The position numbers were made by a program, and so were the translations under genes. The notes beneath the pieces are model-generated. The model was not told where the DNA came from and made no database searches. It saw only the letters and a list, made by a program, of their open reading frames with translations. A stretch of 64,000 bases of DNA from CATQHW01 sp965243545 (lineage in GTDB: Bacteria > Spirochaetota > Spirochaetia > SZUA-6 > Bin103): positions 1,054,001 through 1,118,000 of the forward strand of contig OZ251573.1 in assembly GCA_965243545.1 (NCBI GenBank), read 5' to 3'. Shown piece by piece: positions 8,027 through 15,944 of the stretch; position 1 is the first letter of the stretch, and each line of letters begins with the position of its first letter.

Positions 8027-9588
8027 CCGCCGGCGGGGCGGCCGGCGGTCACGCCGGGGTGACCAAGGTGATCGCGGATTCGCTGCTGCCGTACCAGCGG
8101 CGCTGGCTCGCCGACCAGGCGCAGGTGAAGGTGTACGAGAAGTCGCGGCGGATCGGGGCGACCTGGGTGGAGGCGGCCGATGCGGTGCTGTCGGCGGCGC
8201 AGACCGGCGGGATCGACGTCTACTACATCTCCTACAACCTCGACATCTCGCGGGAGTTCATCCACACGTGCGCGGAGTGGGCGCGCATCTGGCAGTTGGC
8301 GGCCGGCGCGGTGGAGGAGGAGGTGCTGCGCGACGAGGACGACGACGTGCGCACCTACCGCATCGTGTTCGCCTCCGGGAAGCGGATCATCGGGCTGCCG
8401 TCGCGTGCGACGACGCTGCGCGGCAAGCAGGGGCGGGTGATCATCGACGAGGCGGCGTTCGTGGAGGACATCGGCGAGATTCTCAAGGCGGCTCTGGCGC
8501 TGCTGATGTGGGGCGGGGACGTGCGCATCCTGTCGACGCACAACGGGGAGGAGAGCGCCTTCAACGAGTTGATCAAGGAGTCGCGGGCCGGCAAGCGGCC
8601 GTTCAGCGTGCACCGGACGACCATCGACGAGGCGGTCGGGGACGGGCTGTACCGGCGCATCCTGGAGCGCGCCGGCGAGGGGGAGTCGTGGACGGCTGAG
8701 CGGGAGCGGCGGTGGCTGGCTGACCTGGTGGAGACCTACGGGGACGGGGCGGCCGAGGAGTTGTACTGCATCCCGTCGCGGGCCGGCAGCAAGTACTTCC
8801 CGCGGGCGATGGTGGAGCGGGCGATGGACGCCGCCATCCCGGTGGTTCGCTACGAATGCGCGCCGGAGTTCACCTACCTGCCGGAAGCCGAGCGGCGGGC
8901 CGCCTGCGATGAGTGGATCGCCGAGCACCTGGAGCCGGCGCTGGCTGAGCACCGCCGCGGCCACGGCGGCGCCGAGCGGCCGCCGTCGTGCTTCATCGGC
9001 CAGGACGTGGGGCGCACCGGCGACCTGTCGGTGGTGTGCGCGGCGGCTGAGACGGCCGCGCTGGGGCTGCGCTCGATCGTGCAGGTGGAGATGCGGGGGG
9101 TGCCGTTCCAGCAGCAGAAACAGGTGCTCGACCACGTGATCGACGGGGTGATCCGGTTTGCGGGGGCGGCGATCGACGCGCGGGGCAACGGGCAGATGCT
9201 CGCGGAGTTGGTGGCGCAGGACCGTGGGCCGGCCTACGTGCATGAAGTGATGGCGAGCCGGGCGACCTACGCCGAGTACCTGCCGCGGTACCGGGCGATG
9301 CTGGAAGACGAAGGGTTCGCGCTGCCCCGGGACGCCGACATCCTCGACGACCACCGCGTGGTGGTGCTCGACCGGGGCGTGCCGGTGATCGCTGAGCGGA
9401 CCGGCGCGCCGGGGCGCAAGCGGCACGGGGATTCGGTGATCGCGGGGATGCTGGCGGTCTACGCGCAGCGCAACGACGACGCCTATCAGCCGGCTGAGTA
9501 CGAGGCGGTTGCCGGCGTCACCGGGCAGGACCGATGGAGGGGCATCGACGATGGGGACGAAGAAGAAGACTGGGACGAAGAAGCCTGA
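8023..9588 (+). CDS. Large terminase subunit (Mu gp28-like)
   Basis: 521 residues from GTG 8023, which overlaps the TGA of the small subunit. An ATPase domain comes first: Walker A-like KSRRIGAT at 40-47, Walker B VIIDEA with Asp142/Glu143, and STHNG coupling motif. The nuclease domain carries GQDVGRTGDLSVV with Asp328, IDARGNG, and DDHRVVVLDRG near the end. It packages phage plus flanking host DNA into the prohead. Length is close to Mu gp28 (about 550). Confidence 0.9.
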   Translation: MTAGGAAGGHAGVTKVIADSLLPYQRRWLADQAQVKVYEKSRRIGATWVEAADAVLSAAQTGGIDVYYISYNLDISREFIHTCAEWARIWQLAAGAVEEEVLRDEDDDVRTYRIVFASGKRIIGLPSRATTLRGKQGRVIIDEAAFVEDIGEILKAALALLMWGGDVRILSTHNGEESAFNELIKESRAGKRPFSVHRTTIDEAVGDGLYRRILERAGEGESWTAERERRWLADLVETYGDGAAEELYCIPSRAGSKYFPRAMVERAMDAAIPVVRYECAPEFTYLPEAERRAACDEWIAEHLEPALAEHRRGHGGAERPPSCFIGQDVGRTGDLSVVCAAAETAALGLRSIVQVEMRGVPFQQQKQVLDHVIDGVIRFAGAAIDARGNGQMLAELVAQDRGPAYVHEVMASRATYAEYLPRYRAMLEDEGFALPRDADILDDHRVVVLDRGVPVIAERTGAPGRKRHGDSVIAGMLAVYAQRNDDAYQPAEYEAVAGVTGQDRWRGIDDGDEEEDWDEEA

Positions 9589-11137
9589 GCTGGCCGCGAA
9601 GACTGAGCTGGCCGAGGAGCTGGCCGAAGACATCGCCGGCGGGGACGTGTTCAGCGTCCGCTCGCCGTGGAACACCAGCGAGATCGTGCGCACGCTGCGG
9701 CCGGCGCGGCTGGCCGACCTGATCGGGGAGGCGAAGGCCGGCGCGACCGCCGACCTGATGACGCTGGCCGAGGAGATCGAGGAGCACGATGCGCACTACC
9801 GCAGCGTGCTGTCGACGCGCAAGCTGGCGATCGTCGGGCTGGACCCGGTGGTGGAGCCGGCCGGCGAAGACGAGCGGTCGCAACAGATGGCGGCGGCGGT
9901 GCGCCGCGACGTGATCGGCGATCACTTCCCGGAGCTGATCGCCTCGGCGCTGGACGGGCTCGGCAAGGGCTACTCGGTGACCGAGGTGCTGTGGGACGTG
10001 TCGGGCGTGCCGTGGCGGCCGGCCGCCTACCAGTGGCGCGACCCGCGGTGGTTCGAGTACGACCGGCGCACCGGGCGGCGGCTGCTGCTGCGGGACGGGG
10101 CGGGGCTGACGCCGCTGCGCCCGTACAAGTTCATCGTGCATGAGCCGCACCTCAAGAGCGGGCTGCCGATCCGCGCGGGGCTGGTGACGTGCGCGGCGTA
10201 CCTGCACCTGATCAAGGCGTCGGCGGTCGCCAGTTGGGCGGCCTACATGGAGGTGTACGGGCATCCGCTGCGCATCGGGCGGTTTCCGAAGAACGCGACC
10301 GCGAACGACAAGAACGTCTTGCGGCGGGCGGTCGCCAACATGGGGCGCGACATCGGGGTGATCGTGCCGGAGAGCATGGTGGTGGACGTGGTCGATGCGG
10401 TGAAGCCGGGATCGTCGACCGGACACTTCGAGCAGCTGGTCACGTGGGTGGACGACCAGGTGAGCAAGCTGGTGTTGGGACAGACGGCGACCACGGAGGG
10501 GACGCCGGGGAAGCTCGGCGCGCAGGACGCGCAGGAAGAGGTGCGTCTGGACATCAAGGAGGCGGACGCCTCGCAGTTGGAGGCGACGCTGAACCGGGAC
10601 CTGGTGCGGCCCTACGTGATGCTCAACTGGGGGCCGCAGGAGCGGTATCCGGCGCTGCGGCTGCCGGTGCCGCGGCCGGAGGACGTCGACAGCCTGGTGG
10701 AGAACGCGGTCAAGCTGATCGACCGTGGTATGCGGGTGAAGGCGAGCGAGCTGTACGGGAAGCTCGGCCTGACCGAGCCCGAAGAGGGCGACGTGGTGCT
10801 GCAGCGGCCGGCCGCCGGGATGCCGGCGCCGCCCAACGCGGCGCTGCAGGCGGCGCTGATGCGGGCGCTGCCGGCGGCGCTCAACGGGCAGCGCGGCGCC
10901 GGCGTCCGGGACGAACTGGACGAGCTGCTCGAAGCGCAGGAGTGGGAGCCGGTCACGCGCCCGCTGCATGACGCGGTGCAGGCGTGGGCGGAGGGGATGG
11001 GGTCGCTCGACGAAGCGCAAGAGCGGCTGCCGGAGCTGCTGCGGAGTCTCAACAGCCAGCAGTTCGTCGAGCGGCTGGCCGCCGACCTGCTGCGCGCCCG
11101 CGGCCTGGGCGGCCTGCGCTTCGACGACCCGGCCTGA
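9551..11137 (+). CDS. Portal protein, DUF935 family (Mu gp29-like)
   Basis: 528 residues from ATG 9551; the reading overlaps the terminase end by 38 bases. A Lys-rich start is followed by family blocks: RSPWNTSEIVRTLRPARLADL, ALDGLGKGYSVTEV, WRDPRWFEYD, HPLRIGRFPKNATANDK, and LVLGQTATTEGTPGKLG. It forms the dodecameric ring at the capsid vertex through which DNA passes. The C-terminal 100 residues are helical and specific to this phage. Confidence 0.9.
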   Translation: MGTKKKTGTKKPELAAKTELAEELAEDIAGGDVFSVRSPWNTSEIVRTLRPARLADLIGEAKAGATADLMTLAEEIEEHDAHYRSVLSTRKLAIVGLDPVVEPAGEDERSQQMAAAVRRDVIGDHFPELIASALDGLGKGYSVTEVLWDVSGVPWRPAAYQWRDPRWFEYDRRTGRRLLLRDGAGLTPLRPYKFIVHEPHLKSGLPIRAGLVTCAAYLHLIKASAVASWAAYMEVYGHPLRIGRFPKNATANDKNVLRRAVANMGRDIGVIVPESMVVDVVDAVKPGSSTGHFEQLVTWVDDQVSKLVLGQTATTEGTPGKLGAQDAQEEVRLDIKEADASQLEATLNRDLVRPYVMLNWGPQERYPALRLPVPRPEDVDSLVENAVKLIDRGMRVKASELYGKLGLTEPEEGDVVLQRPAAGMPAPPNAALQAALMRALPAALNGQRGAGVRDELDELLEAQEWEPVTRPLHDAVQAWAEGMGSLDEAQERLPELLRSLNSQQFVERLAADLLRARGLGGLRFDDPA

Positions 11138-11140
11138 CGC

Positions 11141-12670
11141 ATGGCTGACCGCGACCCGGCGGGGCCGCCGCCCAAGGAGGCGGTCGACTACCTGCGCCGC
11201 AAGGGCCTGCTCGCCCGCTACGACTACCGCGAAGTGTGGCGCGAGGAGCACGCGCACGCCTTCACCGTCGCCAACATGATGAAGATCGATCTGCTGGCCG
11301 ACGTGCAGCAGTCGATAGAGAAGGCGCAGGAGGAAGGGAAGCCGACGGCGAAGTGGAAGGAGGAGATGGCCGCCGTTCTGGCCAAGCGCGGCTGGTGGGG
11401 CCGCATGCCGCCGCCCGATCCGAACGACCCGAAGGCGGTCGAAAGGGCCAACCTCTACATCTCCCGCCGGCTCGACACGATCTGGCGGGTCAACACCCGG
11501 CAAGCCGCCCAGGCCGGCGTGTGGGAGCGCGGCCAGCGCTCCACCAGTCACCCGTACATCCTCTATCGGGTCGGGCCGAGCAAGCGCCACCGCGACCAGC
11601 ACCTGGCGTGGGACGGCCTGCTGCTGCCCAAGGACGCCGAGTTCTGGCGGTACGCCAACCCCATGAACGGCTGGGGCTGCAAGTGCTCTACCCGCTTCGT
11701 CACCAAGGCGCAGTATCAGCGCTACGTGGATCAGGGCGTCCCGGGGCCGGTCGTGGGCGACGGGGTCCCCGCGCGCAAGCCGGTCAAGACCGAGGAGCCG
11801 GCGCTGCGGCCCATGCAGTATCGGAACGAGAAGACCGGCAAGGTGCATACCGGGTTCGCGGGCATCGATCCCGGCTTCGAGCGGAATCCCGGCGTCGGAC
11901 GCATGGAGCAGCTCGCCCGGCAGCACCGCGACAGGGTGAAGCGGACCATCCGCCCTGCCGAGCCTGCGCAGCCGACGGATCAGCGGCCCGGCCTCCGGCC
12001 GGTGACCGACGCTCTGCTGGTGGAGATCGCGGACCCGGCCGGGCGGCGCAAGGTGGAGGCCGGCATCGCGGCGGTCACCCGGGTGCACAGCGTCGAGGGC
12101 CTCCCGCGCATTCCGGTCCGGGAGATGGATGTGGACGAAGACATGGAAGGCTACCTCATGCCGAGGACCGTTTCCGGCGGCGCAACCGCCGCGTGGATCT
12201 ATATCAACGTATCGAAGTGGCGTCCGGATTGGACCGCCGTGCATGAGATCGGCCATCTCCTCGATCTCGATGGGCTGGCCGCCTCTGGGCACTTCGCGAC
12301 CGAACAGGAGTCCGGAGGACGGACGTGGGAACTGGTGCAGGCCATCCTCAAGGAGCTCGAGAAGACCACGAACTGCCGCCTGATCAGGCAGCTGAGCGAG
12401 GAAGCCGCCGAGCGCGACGACAAGGCCGCCATCGAGCAGATGGCCTATCTGCTCAGACCCAGGGAGCTGTTCGCGCGCGCCTACGCGCAGTACATCGCGT
12501 GGCGCTCCGCCGACGACACCCTGTTCGAACGCCTCGACAGGCTGCTGACGCACGAGGATCCGCGCTGGCGGCTCCGCCAGTGGCCCCACGCCCAGTACTT
12601 GCCGCTCGTGGCGCGCTTCGATACGCTGTTCGAGAGTTTGGGATGGCTGACGAGACCGAAGAACACGTAG
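11141..12670 (+). CDS. MuF head morphogenesis protein fused to a zincin metallopeptidase domain (toxin candidate)
   Basis: 509 residues. Positions 1 to about 270 are the MuF/SPP1-gp7 head morphogenesis domain (YDYREVWREEHAHAF, RVNTRQAAQAGVWERG, HLAWDGLLLPKDAEFW, NGWGCKCSTRFV). After a Pro-rich linker, a second domain (about 290-509) carries AVHEIGHLLD, a zinc HExxH motif at His368-Glu369-His372. RELFARAYAQY provides a likely third ligand, Glu442. Mu F itself lacks such a tail. Fusion of MuF to C-terminal toxin domains is a described class of phage polymorphic toxins; that this is one is inference. A structural maturation protease is the alternative. The small gene at 12643 overlaps its end. 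Confidence 0.88.
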   Translation: MADRDPAGPPPKEAVDYLRRKGLLARYDYREVWREEHAHAFTVANMMKIDLLADVQQSIEKAQEEGKPTAKWKEEMAAVLAKRGWWGRMPPPDPNDPKAVERANLYISRRLDTIWRVNTRQAAQAGVWERGQRSTSHPYILYRVGPSKRHRDQHLAWDGLLLPKDAEFWRYANPMNGWGCKCSTRFVTKAQYQRYVDQGVPGPVVGDGVPARKPVKTEEPALRPMQYRNEKTGKVHTGFAGIDPGFERNPGVGRMEQLARQHRDRVKRTIRPAEPAQPTDQRPGLRPVTDALLVEIADPAGRRKVEAGIAAVTRVHSVEGLPRIPVREMDVDEDMEGYLMPRTVSGGATAAWIYINVSKWRPDWTAVHEIGHLLDLDGLAASGHFATEQESGGRTWELVQAILKELEKTTNCRLIRQLSEEAAERDDKAAIEQMAYLLRPRELFARAYAQYIAWRSADDTLFERLDRLLTHEDPRWRLRQWPHAQYLPLVARFDTLFESLGWLTRPKNT

Positions 12671-12954
12671 ACACCGACTACTCGGGACGCCCCTACCGGT
12701 TGCCGACCGTCGAAGAATGCTTGGCGGCTCCTCGCCAGGGCACTGGGCCCGAGACCGGCATCTATATGGCACTGCCCGACGGCAGGAGGGTCATTTTGGA
12801 CGGCGGCCCCCCGCCGGGCGAATGGTACGTCGTCGGCAAAGATGGCTGGCCGGACCGGGATCAGCCGGTGGACCCCCGGGAGCTAGGCCTCAAGCCGCGT
12901 CCAGCGGCGGCTCCCCCAAGCCCGAAGGACGAAGACTCAGCCGGTCCGGCGTAG
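12643..12954 (+). CDS. Small acidic protein overlapping the MuF-zincin gene, immunity/partner candidate
   Basis: 103 residues from ATG 12643, inside the 3' end of the MuF-zincin gene in another frame (28-base overlap). Acidic overall with a Pro-rich tail; contains YSGRPYRLPTVEECL and LPDGRRVILDGGPPPGEW. No known family was recognised. Its position immediately after a toxin-like domain and translational coupling suggest an immunity or chaperone role. It is the last gene of the left late operon. Confidence 0.65.
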   Translation: MADETEEHVDTDYSGRPYRLPTVEECLAAPRQGTGPETGIYMALPDGRRVILDGGPPPGEWYVVGKDGWPDRDQPVDPRELGLKPRPAAAPPSPKDEDSAGPA

Positions 12955-13242
12955 CCGCGCGGCGAGCTTGAGCAGCTGCGCGTGCAACCGCGTCGCGGCC
13001 AGTTCACGGCAGGCGTTCAGGTCATCGCTGTTCGGCACTTCGACCAACAGCTCCATCAGCTCCTCTTCCCGGGCGGTCCTGCTGCCGGCCTCGGTCTGCG
13101 GGGTCACGTCCGTGACGACGAAGCCCACGAACGTGCGGCCAACGCCGGCGATGCGCGCCTCGGGCACCTGCCGGAACTGAAGCGACTTGAACCTGATGTC
13201 CAGTTGCTGCGCGTCGGCGGTCAACATCACCCGCATCATCAT
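12937..13242 (-). CDS. Small protein in the repressor operon, unknown function
   Basis: 101 residues, 22 bp downstream of the repressor on the same strand. The 3' ends of this gene and the left late operon overlap by 18 bp. It starts at one of three consecutive ATGs behind a GGGAGAG. The body looks like a beta-rich domain (IRFKSLQFRQVPEARIAGVG, FVGFVVTDVTP) followed by a charged helix ending in Arg. It should be expressed in the lysogen together with the repressor. Superinfection exclusion or a lysogenic accessory role is possible but not shown. Confidence 0.65.
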   Translation of the reverse strand: MMMRVMLTADAQQLDIRFKSLQFRQVPEARIAGVGRTFVGFVVTDVTPQTEAGSRTAREEELMELLVEVPNSDDLNACRELAATRLHAQLLKLAARLRRTG

Positions 13243-13264
13243 CTCTCCCTCCCCGTCGTGTCCA

Positions 13265-13957
13265 TCAGCCGCGGCGGGGGCCGGACCACGCGACGCGGCC
13301 GATCACTCGATCCTCGGCGGCGACGCCGCGCGGCCCGTAGCGGCGGTTGTCACTGGTGATCTCCCAAGCGGCGCCGCGCCGGCGCAGCCGCTTGACGATC
13401 AGGCCGTCGTCGGTGCGAAGCACGAACGTCTGGCCGTCGACCGGCTCGGCGCTCGTGCGGTCGAGCACGACCAGGTCCCCGTCGTGGATGTCCGGCTCCA
13501 TCGAGTTGCCGGTCGCCCGGATGCAGATCAGCCCCTCGGCCCGCGCCCAGGACGGCAGCACGGCGCGGTGCAGCGCCACACCGCAGTCTGCGGCTTCGTG
13601 CCACGGCTCCACGCCGGTGCCGGCTGCCGCGCGCACGTCCCGCGCGTAGGGGGCGATCAGCCAGTCTGCGCCGGACAAACCCGCGATCTGTCTCGGACTG
13701 GGCTTCTGGTCAATCGGGGTCGGGTCATCGGTGACGCCGAGCAGGTAGTCGGTGGAGACCCGTAGCAGTCGTGCGGCCGGCGCGACGCGGTCGACGTGGA
13801 TGGACGACCGTCCGCGCTCGACGTTGGAGATGGCCGTATGCGCGCTGAAGCCGATTCCGACAGCCACGTCGATCTGATCCATGCCGGCCCGCTCGCGGGC
13901 TGCCCTTAGACGCTCTCCTACCACGGCCACAGCATGGCGCAACACTGCTGTTGACAT
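13265..13957 (-). CDS. CI-type repressor: XRE helix-turn-helix plus S24 (LexA-like) domain
   Basis: 230 residues from ATG 13957. The N-terminal XRE domain (about 8-72: GERLRAARERAGMDQIDVAVGIG, TAISNVERGRSSI) is followed by a linker and an S24 peptidase domain with Ser152 (ATGNSMEPDIHDGD) and Lys189 (GLIVKRLRR), the catalytic dyad of LexA/CI proteins. It should hold the prophage silent by binding the 13957-13973 dyad, and could be inactivated by RecA-stimulated self-cleavage. Mu's own repressor lacks an S24 domain, so SOS induction is plausible here. Its start codon lies inside the operator region. Confidence 0.9.
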   Translation of the reverse strand: MSTAVLRHAVAVVGERLRAARERAGMDQIDVAVGIGFSAHTAISNVERGRSSIHVDRVAPAARLLRVSTDYLLGVTDDPTPIDQKPSPRQIAGLSGADWLIAPYARDVRAAAGTGVEPWHEAADCGVALHRAVLPSWARAEGLICIRATGNSMEPDIHDGDLVVLDRTSAEPVDGQTFVLRTDDGLIVKRLRRRGAAWEITSDNRRYGPRGVAAEDRVIGRVAWSGPRRG

Positions 13958-13985
13958 GTCATCAGTGGTGACATAGGATGCCTCC
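13951..13985 (+). promoter_or_regulatory. Early promoter with operator dyad filling the -35/-10 spacer; leaderless
   Basis: -35 TTGACA at 13951-13956, exactly 17 bp, then -10 TAGGAT at 13974-13979. The 17-bp spacer is the near-perfect dyad TGTCATCAGTGGTGACA (13957-13973). The overlapping TGACATGTCA at 13952-13961 gives a third half-site. Start of transcription is predicted at about 13986, the A of the ATG of the first early gene. Repressor bound here would block the promoter directly. Confidence 0.75.
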
Positions 13986-14330
13986 ATGAGTGACGCTGAC
14001 GGTGACATTCGGACCTGGGTCGAGAAGAGCGGTGTCGGGCAGAACCGCTTGGCGCGGTTCCTCGGCATTGAGAAGACAAAGCTCTCGCGCATCCTCGCGG
14101 GCGAACGCCGCGCGCCAGCGGGCTTCCGGCAGCGCGTCGAGGGTGCGATCGAGCTGCTGGCCGGCGCGGACGCGGCGGCCGACGCCGCGCGCGACCAGTT
14201 CATGGGCGCGGCCGAGATCGCGCATCGGAACCTGCTGGCCGTGCTGGCGGCCGAGCACCGGCCGCAGGCCCACGAGTTGCGCCGCGGCACCGGCGAGACG
14301 CCGGAGGCGTGGCACGGAGCGGCCTCATGA
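13986..14330 (+). CDS. Cro/Ner-like helix-turn-helix regulator, first early gene
   Basis: 114 residues. A helix-turn-helix is visible at about 8-45 (DIRTWVEKSGVGQNRLARFLGIEKTKLSRILAGERR in pieces). The C-terminal half is helical and Ala-rich. As the first gene divergent from the repressor it occupies the place of Mu ner, expected to shut off the repressor and later the early promoter. No Shine-Dalgarno precedes its ATG. It ends in an ATGA overlap with the next gene. Confidence 0.75.
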   Translation: MSDADGDIRTWVEKSGVGQNRLARFLGIEKTKLSRILAGERRAPAGFRQRVEGAIELLAGADAAADAARDQFMGAAEIAHRNLLAVLAAEHRPQAHELRRGTGETPEAWHGAAS

Positions 14331-14545
14331 GGAAAGGCCCCCATGTGGCGCTGGTGGAGCGCCTGGAGCGCGCGGCTGACGCTCAGCGGCAGGTGCGCCT
14401 ATCCGCCACCGATGTCGGCCGGCTGATGTCGCTGCTGGAGCTCTGCGGAGTCTTCGAGAGCGCGCACCTCCAGGATGAGGCGTGCCGCGAGCTGGGGATT
14501 GACCACCTCCACCAGGCTGAAGCGCGGCACGGAGCGGCCCCATGA
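14327..14545 (+). CDS. Small early protein, unknown
   Basis: 72 residues from an ATG overlapping the upstream TGA. Mostly helical and charged (VALVERLERAADAQRQVRLS, DVGRLMSLLELCG). The last residues (EARHGAAP) resemble the end of the preceding protein (EAWHGAAS) at DNA level too: GCGTGGCACGGAGCGGCCTCATGA versus a near copy at about 14522-14545, so the intergenic junction has been duplicated. Function unknown. Confidence 0.6.
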   Translation: MRKGPHVALVERLERAADAQRQVRLSATDVGRLMSLLELCGVFESAHLQDEACRELGIDHLHQAEARHGAAP

Positions 14546-14784
14546 GGGCCCTCACACCGCGCCGGCACCGGCGCCAGAAATGGTTCTCGCTCGGCCGGAT
14601 CGACCGGCCGCGCTACTTCCCGCAGCGCGAAGACCTGGTGATCTGCGTGCTCAGCTGGATCCCGCTGGGCGGCGGGCGCCCGCGCTGCCTGATCGGCGTC
14701 GGCTGCCATCCGGCGCACGCGCACGGGCAGGCGTTCGCCCTGATCGGCGAGTTCTCGCTGCTCGACCCGCCGGGGGCGAACTGA
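14542..14784 (+). CDS. Small early protein, unknown
   Basis: 80 residues, starting in an ATGA overlap. Basic N-terminus (RALTPRRHRRQKWF) followed by a beta-like hydrophobic core (LVICVLSWIPLGGGRPRCLIGVG). No membrane segment is long enough to be certain and no motif was recognised. It ends in a TGATG overlap with the zinc-finger membrane protein. Function unknown. Confidence 0.55.
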   Translation: MRALTPRRHRRQKWFSLGRIDRPRYFPQREDLVICVLSWIPLGGGRPRCLIGVGCHPAHAHGQAFALIGEFSLLDPPGAN

Positions 14785-15371
14785 TGAATACGCAGAGAAC
14801 GCGCGCCAAGCGTGCGCGCGGTATGTCCGGAGCGGGCCGGGGCGGCCCTCCCAGCGCCTCGGCCCGCTTCTGGCTGCAGCCGTCGACCGTGGTGCTGCTG
14901 GCCGGCCTGGTCGGCGGGTGCGGGGCGCTGGTGGCCGGCGCGCCGCTGCTGGTCGGGGAGGCGGTGCTGTCGTTCGGTCTGGTCGCCGGGCTGACGCTGA
15001 GTTGGGTGGAGGAGCTGCTGCGCGCGCGGCGGGCGTCCGAGCGGCGCTGCCGGGTGTGCGGCTGCACCGACAAGCGGTCGTGCGTGGAGATGGACGCGTT
15101 CGGCGACTGCAAGCCGTGTCACTGGGTGGAGTCGGACCTGTGCTCCACGTGCGCGGGTGATCCGGGCTGCGACGATCTGACCGTCACGCTGTACCGCCGC
15201 ATGGAGCTGCTGGGCGGCAATCCGTTCATCGGCAGCGAGCCGTGCCCGCGGTGCGACGGCGCGGGGACCGTGCTGGTCTGCATCGACGACCTGTGCAACG
15301 CGCAGGGCACGTGCATGCACGGCGACGGCGAGGCGCCGTGTCCGGAATGCGAAGGGACGGGCGAGGCGTGA
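14784..15371 (+). CDS. Membrane protein with two cysteine-rich zinc-binding modules
   Basis: 195 residues. Basic N-terminus, two hydrophobic segments (about 34-55 and 57-75), then a module CRVCGCTDKRSCVE...CHWVESDLCSTCAG that recurs in many phage early proteins, and finally a DnaJ-type pair CPRCDGAGT / CPECEGTGEA. The cysteines would bind zinc on the cytoplasmic face. Phage role unknown; anti-host or replication-associated function is only a guess. Overlaps neighbours at both ends. Confidence 0.65.
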   Translation: MNTQRTRAKRARGMSGAGRGGPPSASARFWLQPSTVVLLAGLVGGCGALVAGAPLLVGEAVLSFGLVAGLTLSWVEELLRARRASERRCRVCGCTDKRSCVEMDAFGDCKPCHWVESDLCSTCAGDPGCDDLTVTLYRRMELLGGNPFIGSEPCPRCDGAGTVLVCIDDLCNAQGTCMHGDGEAPCPECEGTGEA

Positions 15372-15697
15372 CGCTGTTCGTGCCGAGCGCCTACGCGCTG
15401 ACGACCCGGAACGCCGTCGGTCACGACGCCGCTGCCGAGTGGCACGTCTTCGTCGAGGTGACGACCGCGGACGGCGAGGAGACGATCTACCTCCACCTCG
15501 TTCCGCGCATCAACGGCCGCTACTCGAAGACTGAAGGTTACGTCCGCGGCCAACGGATCACCTGGGCGGTGACCCGCATGACGACGAACGCGGTCGCCCG
15601 CGCCACCATCGAACGCCTGGGCCACGAGTACCCCTGGCCGGACGTGCCGATCCGCGCGCGGCAGGCCGTGCTGCAGGACCTGGGGATCGAGGCGTGA
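15368..15697 (+). CDS. Early protein, unknown (beta-rich)
   Basis: 109 residues from GTG 15368 overlapping the preceding TGA. Contains alternating hydrophobic strands (EWHVFVEVTTADGEETIYLHLVP) then VRGQRITWAVTRMTTNAVARATIERLGHEYPWPDVP. Proteins of this general look occur in phage early regions; no function is known. Ends in a GTGA overlap. Confidence 0.6.
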   Translation: MTLFVPSAYALTTRNAVGHDAAAEWHVFVEVTTADGEETIYLHLVPRINGRYSKTEGYVRGQRITWAVTRMTTNAVARATIERLGHEYPWPDVPIRARQAVLQDLGIEA

Positions 15698-15855
15698 GCC
15701 GCCTGCTCCGGGATCTGCTGGTGAGTGGCATGGAGATCGACGATCTCGACGTCGACGAGGCTCCGGAGCCGCCGGCGCGCGGCGTGTTCACACCGTGCCG
15801 AGACTGCTGTGCACCTGCCTCGACTGCGGCTGCCGATTCCGGCGCCGCAGTCTGA
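15694..15855 (+). CDS. Very small early ORF, doubtful
   Basis: 53 codons from a GTG overlapping the upstream stop: VSRLLRDLLVSGMEIDDLDVDEAPEPP then a Cys-containing tail. The start context (GTGA) fits the chain of coupled genes, but the last 60 bases overlap a better zinc-ribbon frame at 15795. Only the N-terminal half is believable; it may be a short acidic peptide or a frameshifted upstream part of the zinc-ribbon protein. Confidence 0.4.
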   Translation: MSRLLRDLLVSGMEIDDLDVDEAPEPPARGVFTPCRDCCAPASTAAADSGAAV

Positions 15856-15944
15856 GCGGGCCGGCGCCGCGGCGGTGCGACGTCTGCCGCGTCGCCAAGA
15901 AGGCCGCGGACGGGCGGCGGACGGCCAGGAAACGCAAGGCGTGA
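15795..15944 (+). CDS. Tiny zinc-ribbon protein
   Basis: 49 residues from GTG 15795. It carries CTCLDCGCRFRRRS and, after a short linker, CDVCRVAKKAADG, a two-knuckle Cys4-type zinc ribbon with a basic C-terminus (RRTARKRKA) suited to nucleic acid binding. It overlaps the previous ORF by 61 bases and ends in a GTGA overlap with the next gene, as its neighbours do. Too short for most gene callers. Function unknown. Confidence 0.55.
   Translation: MPRLLCTCLDCGCRFRRRSLSGPAPRRCDVCRVAKKAADGRRTARKRKA

Noticed and set aside
9518..12772. Very long open frame on the minus strand opposite portal and MuF genes
   Set aside because: It is a GC-bias shadow: Arg/His/Pro-rich without any fold, opposite well-recognised structural genes.
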